Shown here: in pieces, positions 57,040-64,000 of the stretch
Layout: each line of letters begins with the position of its first letter
Numbering within the stretch: the first letter of the stretch is position 1
Source of the DNA: Sarocladium kiliense
Lineage: Eukaryota > Ascomycota > Sordariomycetes > Hypocreales > Sarocladiaceae
Assembly: GCA_030734395.1 (NCBI GenBank)
Contig: JAUZTG010000004.1
Location: forward strand, 186,001-250,000
DNA length: 64,000 bases
Reading direction: 5' to 3'
The notes under the pieces: generated by a model
The model's input: only the letters and a program-made list of their open reading frames with translations
What the model was told of the DNA's origin: nothing
Databases searched by the model: none
Program-made: the position numbers and the translations under genes

Positions 57040-57450
57040 GGTGAGTGGTAGCTGAATTGTTGGTGAGCGTGTTGGTGGTGGTGGTGGTGGTCGAGGGTCT
57101 GAGGGCCGTGGGGGAGATAGTAGATGGGAGTGCGAGCGGTCTTATTACACGTCGCCTGGCCCTGCAATTGCCTCGGTATTGGTACCAATTGCGCAGTCAA
57201 GAACCTATCGCCCGCTGAAAGTAGTTAAGCTGTCGATCTGCCGTCTTATCCTAGTTTGGGAGCTCGTTCTAAAGTCGCCGAATCCTGGCACATGCACGGA
57301 GGCCAGGGCTGGGCAAGTCATGTTCGAACGACAAGTCTTCTATTTCTGATGCTATGAAGGACGATTCACTACTCCTCATTGATACATTCTATAGTTGTCA
57401 AGCACCGTACTAATGGCCTTGAGCCACGGTCTCCAAGTCCCCAGTCACAC
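57040..57450. other. Intergenic, 411 bp
   Basis: Between esterase and SDR genes, same strand. It contains the (TGG)6 simple repeat at 57073-57090 just upstream of the esterase start. No TATA box seen. Confidence 0.5.
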
Positions 57451-58524
57451 CTATACTGCTGTCTTTCCAATGGTATCGCGGAGAAGCTCCTGGATCCATG
57501 CTGGCCATCCTCCAATTCCAGCGACGCCCGACACTGAGCTTGGAACAATAAGCTGACCGCCGCGCCTGCTCTTGATCTGAGCCACAACCTCGATGGCAAT
57601 CTGATCAGCTGTCAGTAGACGAACTCCGTTGCCTTCCAGACGGTCCATGAAGTCCTCCACAAGTGGTGTTTTGACAAAGTTGGGATGCACAACAGTCGTT
57701 AAAACATTGGGAGACTTGTAAAGATGCTTCAGCTCGCTAGTCAATGCTTGGTGGAAAGAAAGTGCTCCGGCCTTCGAGGCGGAGTAGTCCGCCGCCGTTG
57801 CGAGCGCCACGAATGATGCGATACTCGCAACTGTGATGACATGCCCCTTGTCAAGCTGGATCATGCGTGGAAGGAACTGTTGAGTGGTGAACCACATGGA
57901 CATGAGGTTGACTCCCATAATCCTACGAAGGAATGACTCGGGCATTTTGAGGATGGGTGTCGGCTGAGTGATGCCGGCGTTGTTGATGAGAATAGTTGGG
58001 TGACCAACCTCCCGCCGGACAGCGTCCGCAGCTTCTGCAACGGATTCGGTGGAGGTAACGTCGCAGTGGTAGAATGACACTCTTGGGTTTGCTTGCAAGT
58101 CCTTTGGCAAGTCTTGAATGTCGAGCACAGCAACGCGGAGCCCAAGCGCCGTAAGTCGCTCGACGATGCATTTGCCGATGCCACTGGAGCCACCCGTAAC
58201 GACAGCGATTTCCTTTGGCCAATCCCAGCCTTTGCCAGCCCGGATACGCCATGAATTATGTGCCATAGTGTTGAGAGCCTCGTTGATGGACCGCAGGATC
58301 CCCAGGCCAAGGATGATCTGCAGAGCCGTTCGGATTGTTGCTAGGTTCAGGGCGGTTGCAACATTGTCCGGAAGCTTCTTCACGAATGAAGCCAATGCAT
58401 CGCGAACGGCCTCAGGGGCGTATGTGATTGCGAGAAGCAGAGGTCCTGACAAGAATGGGGAGAGAGCGATGCGACCGACCCGCGAAACGTGCTGAATTGC
58501 AGGTGAATAAAGAAGAGACGACAT
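57451..58524 (-). CDS. Short-chain dehydrogenase/reductase, membrane-anchored
   Basis: Single exon, 357 residues from 58524; a longer frame from 58614 adds 30 basic residues that look like leader. The N-terminal 100 residues carry two hydrophobic segments, as in DHRS/RDH-type ER and lipid-droplet SDRs. The Rossmann motif TGGSSGIG is at 110-117, an acidic residue D135 at the end of the second strand favours NAD(H), NNAG is at 181-184, catalytic Tyr247 and Lys251 are in YSASK, with Ser in TVASIAS. It interconverts an alcohol and a ketone or aldehyde on a hydrophobic substrate. Next to the monooxygenase and esterase it could supply the ketone. Divergent from the Zn2Cys6 gene. Confidence 0.92.
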   Translation of the reverse strand: MSSLLYSPAIQHVSRVGRIALSPFLSGPLLLAITYAPEAVRDALASFVKKLPDNVATALNLATIRTALQIILGLGILRSINEALNTMAHNSWRIRAGKGWDWPKEIAVVTGGSSGIGKCIVERLTALGLRVAVLDIQDLPKDLQANPRVSFYHCDVTSTESVAEAADAVRREVGHPTILINNAGITQPTPILKMPESFLRRIMGVNLMSMWFTTQQFLPRMIQLDKGHVITVASIASFVALATAADYSASKAGALSFHQALTSELKHLYKSPNVLTTVVHPNFVKTPLVEDFMDRLEGNGVRLLTADQIAIEVVAQIKSRRGGQLIVPSSVSGVAGIGGWPAWIQELLRDTIGKTAV

Positions 58525-59132
58525 GGTTACTTGGTGTATGTGGGGAATCGCGATTTCGGTTGTTATGAGCAAACGACTTGGAGTTCTCTGGCCACTTCGA
58601 TGTTGCCGGGTCACGATAGTAACTATGTATTATACAAAGGCTGCAGTCCTTCGAACAGAACAACTGTTTTTCCTCAACAATCCAGATCTCGCTTTCTAAA
58701 AGACAAGCATGTGCTATCTCGAACAGAGGCCGAGGAGGCTCAAGACGCGGAACTGCGAGGTCGCAAGCTAAACCACATTGATCCATGCCGGCGATCACTG
58801 GCGTTTCTATCCATCTGGCCCGCGCGGTTGTCACTACGTGAACTCTAACTTTCGTCATCAGGCCATAGCCCGAGCTTCAGCTGCCAGCTCTGCGGGGTTC
58901 GGTAAACAAAGCCACCCTCTGTATCCCTCAACATGTGATTGGCTTCGTGCCTTAACCACCCACGCACGTGCCCCAGCCATGCCTATCTCCTCCTTTACTT
59001 TCCCCGGATTCTGACAAGACTGCTTACTCCTCTTGCGACATCCTTTCCCCAGATACTGCAAGATTAGCAAAGGTGGTGATTGCATAGGCTCAATCTGCAA
59101 CTACTCCAGCGTTGATCCACTTATCGCCTATC
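58525..59132. promoter_or_regulatory. Divergent promoter of SDR and Zn2Cys6 regulator
   Basis: 608 bp between the two start codons. A CCAAT box on the minus strand (ATTGG near 58937) and a GCCGAGGAGGC near-palindrome (about 58729) are visible, but no strong CGG-inverted pair is certain. Divergence of a regulator from an enzyme gene is common in fungal clusters. Confidence 0.4.
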
Positions 59133-60984
59133 ATGGTCTTCCCTGGTCGCTTCAGCACAGGGTGCTTGCGCTGTCGCCAGCGTAAGGTCAAGGTGAGCGA
59201 TAATCATTTTCATCAAAGTCTTGATCCTTTTCATCCGGCCAGGACTGATGTGAGCCTGTCCTTAGTGTGACGAAGCCAAGCCAACATGTAAGCGATGCTA
59301 CACGTATGGCAAGCCTTGCCCAGGATACACCGACCAGTTTCACTTCCGACATACAAGGACGAAGTCAACCTCGAGTAGTCCGCCAGCCCCTAAGCCCAAG
59401 CGACAGGAACAGCCCTCGCCTCCAAGCGAACAATCTCCTCCACCACCAAATGCTCTTGCGATAATTCGACCTCCGGACCCATCACACGATGACGTGTCGC
59501 TCTGCTACTTCGTACGTCGCTTTGTCTCGCCAGATGAAGGCGATGGGTTTCCTGGCCATTTCAGCTTTCTCCCAGGTCTATACGATCACTACCAACACGG
59601 TCTGCTTGAGACCGCCGTGCTCAGTGTGTCACAACTGGCAGCATATAACCAGTTCGGCAAAGAGGAACTCCGAACACAGTCATTCAAGAACTATGGAAGC
59701 GTGATCCGGAGCCTCCAAGATATTATACAGTCGGGGGATCAGGTCATTGATGACAAAGTAATTGCGACAATATTATTGCTTTGCACCTACAAGGTAATGA
59801 TTTGCATCATCCAGCATCTCGAGAATGATCAGGCTGACAAAACTTCAGGACATCAGCGGCGAAGGGTTGGGAGATCCAAGTGAACACGCCCCAGGGCTCT
59901 TCTATCTTCTGGAAAAGCGAGGACCGGAGCAAGTTGGAACAAGAAGAGGGGCGGAGCTTTTCCTTCTTGCTCTCTTGCGCCTGGTTAGTCACCCTTACCT
60001 GCATTTCGCTGACAGCACTGGGTCAATCTTACTAACATTTCGTCCTTGTAGCAAATATATTCCTTCTTACACGAGGATGGGAAATACAGCGACCCTGGTG
60101 CTATCGCGACATTGATGGGGATCTTCGATCCTCTCTTCAGAGCCTTATCGATGATGTCTCAGACCCTGTCACTCCGTCACCGGCTGTTCAAGTTCATCAA
60201 CTCCGACAGAGGGTACCAACAAATGCCTAGTCCAGCATCAACCACCGAAGGAAATAATGATGTCGAAGACGAACAGCTCTTGATACAGGAATGTTTCGAA
60301 ATGCTGGACAAGTTTTACGTCTGGGATCAAGAAGCTGCCTCGTATTGGCAGAGCACTTTCGAAGGCCGGGGTATTCCAACAGGCTTGGGTCAGATGAGCA
60401 GCAGTAACACGCATTTCGATGCAGAAACTGCTTGTATCATTATCCTGGTCAGGTCTGCTCGGCTGATACTGCTCTTGACGATGCTCTTGTACCATAGGCA
60501 GCTTCAAGCTGCGGATTCCGTCACAGGGGACAGCTACGCCGCCCTCTGGACAGAATGTGTGCCTGTCCTGGAGTCGGACGTGGGGAAGACCATCGAGGAC
60601 ATGCTCGCAAGCGTGCCGTACGCTCTGGGAGACATCAATCCAGCGGGTATGCCAGCTACCATGACGCATGACGGGGCAGCTGCCATTACCATCGTTCACT
60701 CGATACGGCTGATTACACATTGCGCATACGCGACGCCAGCTCAGATGGAGAGGGCAGATATCATCCTCAAGAGGATGAACGCGGCGATAGGGATTAGGTC
60801 TGCAGTGGGTTGGACCGACGCTGGAGGATATCGTTTGGGTTTCAATCGCGAGCGTTCATTCTCAAGTCAACCAACCAGTTCGCCTTTCCCACCTAATTAC
60901 GATATCGCTCAGAGTGTTGAACCGACTTTCAGCGATGCTATTCTTGGTTGTCCTGCGGACGAAGACTTTATTCTATTCTCATAA
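59133..60984 (+). CDS. Zn2Cys6 transcription factor beside the oxidative gene group
   Basis: Exons 59133-59192, 59266-59793, 59849-59983 and 60052-60984 join in frame to 551 residues. The N-terminus MVFPGRFSTGCLRCRQRKVK, with the rest of the zinc cluster (CDEAKPTCKRCYTYGKPC) on exon 2, is a complete binuclear cluster split by the first intron, a familiar position in this class. A Pro/Ser-rich linker follows (to about 90). The remainder resembles the Fungal_trans_2 helical region (LLETAVLSVSQLAAYNQF, IIDDKVIATILLLCTYK-like). All four exons end in phase 0. Probably a nuclear regulator of neighbouring genes; that is inference from position. It converges with the membrane-protein gene, only 34 bp apart. 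Confidence 0.87.
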
Positions 60985-61018
60985 AATAGTGTTTAGAATG
61001 ATACCACTTTTTCACACG

Positions 61019-62319
61019 CTACGCTCCTACTCGCCGCTTGCCTTTCGAAGATGATCCGTTAAGACTCTGGCCTTGCGATCCTTTCCCGTTCTTCTGTTCT
61101 CTATGCTGGCGCTCGACCTCACCCAATACCAGCTCATCACGCTCCCAAAGAAGCATCAGGGCTGGGAAGATTGGGCCGCCAACTAGTGCAAAAAACAGAG
61201 TCTTGGCTCCTAAAGCGATTATGCCCGGGGACCCTCGCATGCTGTGCAATTGGTAGGCAGACCAGATGAGCATGGAGGCGCATGTGCAATACACATCCCA
61301 GCGCAGGAAAGACACGACAATCTCTCTTGAGTCGATGGTCGAAACAGGAGGATTCAGCATTGCCAAAGTGGGAGGTTTGGTCAGCGAGGTGAGGGCAAGA
61401 ATATGATTTCCGGATACTTGAGAGACAAGTTCCGTAGTGGTGGAGGCGACAATCGTCCCCATCACAGCCACGTGAATGATCACTGTCAAAACTGTGATGA
61501 ACCCATATGCCTTACCCAGCGCCTTTCGGACCTCTCGCAGATTGAAAGGCGTAGCTTTGCTGCTATTTGCCGGTTTGCTTGGGCGAAAAGCCTGGGCCAA
61601 TGTCCGAGTCGCGGTGTGATAGAGCGGGAATGGCTGCCAGAGCGCAATGGCAAGCAGCCTGGTCTCGCCTGAGATGACGTCGAGAAGTGCGAGGCAGAGA
61701 CCAATGGTCGGCAAGATGTAAGTGATTGTGGAAGAGAACGGTAGCAAAGCCAGATCACGCGGGTCGACGAGAAGTGCGTTTGGTTGTGGGGTCGAGGACG
61801 ATCCCAGCAGTTGAAGAGCCAGGTAAAACGGAGCGATAATGGTGATGGTAACACCTTGGAACAAGATTCCAAATGTTCCAGTCCTGAAGGAACGTCAGAA
61901 ATACATTTTTTATGTGCCATCAGCTGGACTTACCAGCTCAGTATTGTCCCCTGATTGCCCAGTCTCAAGCCCTCGAGCGCGATGATGTACCAGGCGCCTC
62001 CAAACTGGGCGGCCAGATATACAAACGCTAGCAGCGCTTCCAGGTCAATCCCTTTGACATTGGGGTTGCTCCGTAGCCCTTGAGAGAAGAACTCCAATAA
62101 AACATTGACAAGATCGTCGATCTGGGGGATTCCGGTGATGCTCCGTGTTACCGAGTCTGACATGTCTAGGACGCATGGTCCATCTGATGGTAGAGTCGAA
62201 TTGCTGATGCAGACCCGCAGTGCGTCAAAGTATCCATATCGATAGGATGTGAACATGCTGGCATAGCCTCCTAGGAGTGCGCAGCCTAGCACAAGGCTGA
62301 TGACTATCTTGGAAGTCAT
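61019..62319 (-). CDS. Polytopic membrane protein, possibly secondary-metabolism type
   Basis: Exons 62319-61934 and 61883-61019 join across GTAAGT..TTCAG to 416 residues. I count about eight hydrophobic segments: IVISLVLGCALLGGYA at the N-terminus, LEALLAFVYLAAQFGG, VTITIIAPFYLALQLLG, ITYILPTIGLCLALLD, AYGFITVLTVIIHVAVMG, CASMLIWSAYQL, IIALGAKTLFFALVGG and a nearby partner. The segment GNQGTILSWTGTFGILFQG sits at the splice site. The overall layout recalls the uncharacterised multi-span proteins found in fungal metabolite clusters (PaxA/AtmA-like), but I cannot confirm that family. The C-terminus is hydrophilic and basic (Lys/Ser/Gly-rich). Role could be transport, cyclisation or scaffold. 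Confidence 0.72.
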
Positions 62320-63242
62320 TGGTCGGGTGTTCAGGCAGCGTATGGACGGGAAGACCAGTGTGAGAGGGATGGCGACTTAGTTGAACTGACGCGGCTTGCT
62401 GCACAGGAACAATTATGTCATGCTACTGCCAATCAACCACCGACTATGTCCTTGATGAAATAGTAAGGCGGTAGATGTACTGGTTCTGCTCGACCGGACC
62501 GGAGACAGTTGAGATCCCGAAAGAGAAAGGCCCCTTCCAACCTAGTTTGCGAAGCATCCACGTCGAAGCTGACGCAGACGCTCGAATCAGTACGGAAAGT
62601 TCCATTGCATGTGGGTGATCTCCAATGCGAGCTGTGGCGCGGACCTGGATCGCCCTACTCCGTAGATCCTCGCAGTTCTCCCAAAACAGTCAAAATCAAC
62701 TCCGCCTTTGTTATTTTCACATGCTACCCAAAGTAGCGAAGCTGACTTCGAAAGAACTGCTGTATCTACGTCACTTACATGTGCTATACCCATGTCCATT
62801 TGGGGAGTCAACAAGCTCGCATACTAAACCCAACCTGGAACCCTCTTGCGATTAAACCGCCCCTCCAATTGCTCGCATGACCTAAACAAGAAATAAAGCC
62901 ACCCACATAGAACGGTAGCTCAGGTAGTAGGGAAGCCTCTAGAACAGTGCGGGGAATGCTTGTACTTGTTACGAGGCTTGTAAACGGAGCGGTCCCCAAT
63001 CTTAGGAGGATCAGTCGAAACGGCAGTTGACTTGCATCCTTATTACGTCCTGCGTGACGACTGGTTACGACAACTCTTGCACATGCTTGAACTGTTTTGG
63101 CCTTTTCGCGATCGATCAGGTATCAACAGATTAGCTCGTTCCTCTGTATAAGTGTCTTCGCTGTAGAAGGCGTTACAGTGCGACGACTTCTCGCAATCAT
63201 CCTCACAAAGTCACAAATACGCTTCCGAACATCGCCTTTACC
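62320..63242. promoter_or_regulatory. Divergent promoter of membrane protein and P450
   Basis: 923 bp between divergent starts. No TATA box stands out. Short frames near 62509-62999 lack coding features. Confidence 0.4.
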
Positions 63243-64000
63243 ATGACGGTTGTATCAAAGATACTTGGCTTTCCCAGCCTCACCCTGGCTGCGGTAGCGG
63301 AGGCCTTCCTCGCCATCAAAATATTCCCAGATTACTACGGCACACGAAGCCATTTGGCAGCGGTAGGCACAATACTTTGCGCAAACTATGTCTTCGGTCT
63401 CATTTTCTGGACCATCCTATATCCTAGGTTGTTCAGTCCACTTCGGCGCATCCCAGGTCCCAAGGTAAGTGGCTGTCGGATACCTCCATTTGCAAATGAA
63501 GAGAGAATCACAGACCTTGTCTGACCTCCGTGTTCGTCTAGGCCTATGTGAGCGCTGTTCATCGCGCTCTGGTGGTCAAGGGCAGGCCATCCGGAGATCT
63601 CTTCGTAGACGTCGCAAACCAATACCCTGGCGAAGATCTCGTCTCCCTAAATTTCACACGAAACCAAATCGCCCTGATGAACCCGCGGTTGATGGCGGAC
63701 CTTCTCGTTCATAAGTGCTACGACTTCTCCAAGCCGAAGAGGATCAGTGCTTTCTTGAGATACATCCTTGGAGACGGTCTCATCATCGTCGAGGAAGACC
63801 AGCATAAGTTTCTGCGGAAGAACACCACACCTGCCTTCCACTACCGACACATCAAAGAGTTGTATCCTATGATGTGGGCCAAGGGGGAGGTCCTGACGAA
63901 GGCGCTGAAGGAAGACATGGAGGAGACGGGGACTTCAGTGATCGAGCTCAACAGCTGGGCGAGTAAGGTGACGTTGGACATCATCGGAATCGCTGGTCTA
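63243..64000 (+). CDS. Cytochrome P450, 5' part only (cut by window end)
   Basis: Exon 1 is 63243-63464 and exon 2 begins at 63542 and runs off the window in frame, after an intron with GTAAGT and GTCTAG ends. The visible 227 residues have an N-terminal membrane region (two hydrophobic stretches), the proline hinge LRRIPGPK at the end of exon 1, and A-to-E helix segments typical of fungal P450s (GEDLVSLNFTRNQ, ADLLVHKCYDFSKPKR, HKFLRKNTTPAFHYRHIKELYPMMW near helix C, WASKVTLDIIGIAGL). The helix C WxxxR/HxxxR-type contact appears as HKFLRK. The haem-binding Cys region is outside the window. It would be the hydroxylating enzyme of the adjacent oxidative group; its exact clan cannot be assigned from this part. 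Confidence 0.88.

Noticed and set aside
1..64000. tRNA or rRNA genes, CRISPR arrays, intact transposons
   Set aside because: No A-box/B-box pair forming a tRNA fold, no rRNA core segments, no spaced repeats and no transposase, reverse transcriptase or paired terminal repeats were seen by eye.

Overview
The window is nuclear DNA from a filamentous ascomycete (Pezizomycotina). The genes are interrupted by short introns, mostly 48-100 bp with GT..AG ends and CTNAC-type branch points. Zn2Cys6 transcription factors are present, along with fungal families such as an Rds1-like ferritin-fold protein, a tannase, a DUF3712-like protein and a PigL_N/STAND N-terminal-like domain. Genes lie on both strands with monocistronic spacing, and there are no bacterial-style operons or ribosome sites. 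The class within Pezizomycotina cannot be fixed from sequence alone. All exon borders were built by hand from splice consensus and reading-frame continuity, and no alignment was run.

Layout. (1) 0.4-7.2 kb, nitrogen release: an amidase diverges from a five-exon copper amine oxidase, whose 3' end converges on a Zn2Cys6 regulator. (2) 9.5-26.7 kb, a conserved housekeeping block: a BCAS3/WD-repeat protein, DPM2 (dolichol-phosphate-mannose synthase subunit, hidden by tiny exons), the splicing factor CWC22, isoprenylcysteine methyltransferase (STE14), a DGAT1-type acyltransferase, an alpha/beta hydrolase, the polyadenylation factor PFS2 and the mitochondrial nuclease NUC1. (3) 27-34.7 kb, a gene-poor accessory stretch: an unrecognised 468-residue protein, a STAND-type N-terminal-domain protein ending in a short VNG repeat, and a small Asn-rich protein. 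(4) 34.7-50.6 kb, mostly secreted or surface proteins: a 14-exon secreted copper amine oxidase, a tannase/feruloyl esterase, an Rds1-like protein, a small GPI-like cysteine protein, a single-pass DUF3712-like protein and a 910-residue secreted protein built from tandem amphipathic-helix repeats. (5) 51.2-64 kb, lipid and oxidative metabolism: a Sec14/CRAL-TRIO protein, a Baeyer-Villiger-type monooxygenase, an HSL-type esterase, a short-chain dehydrogenase, a Zn2Cys6 regulator, a polytopic membrane protein and a cytochrome P450 cut by the window end.

How they may work together. The last block has the enzyme types needed to hydroxylate a substrate (P450), oxidise the alcohol to a ketone (SDR), insert oxygen (Baeyer-Villiger monooxygenase) and hydrolyse the ester (HSL esterase), next to a pathway-type regulator. 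This is the best candidate for an undescribed pathway here. The left end looks like amide and amine nitrogen scavenging with candidate GATA-factor sites in the shared promoter.
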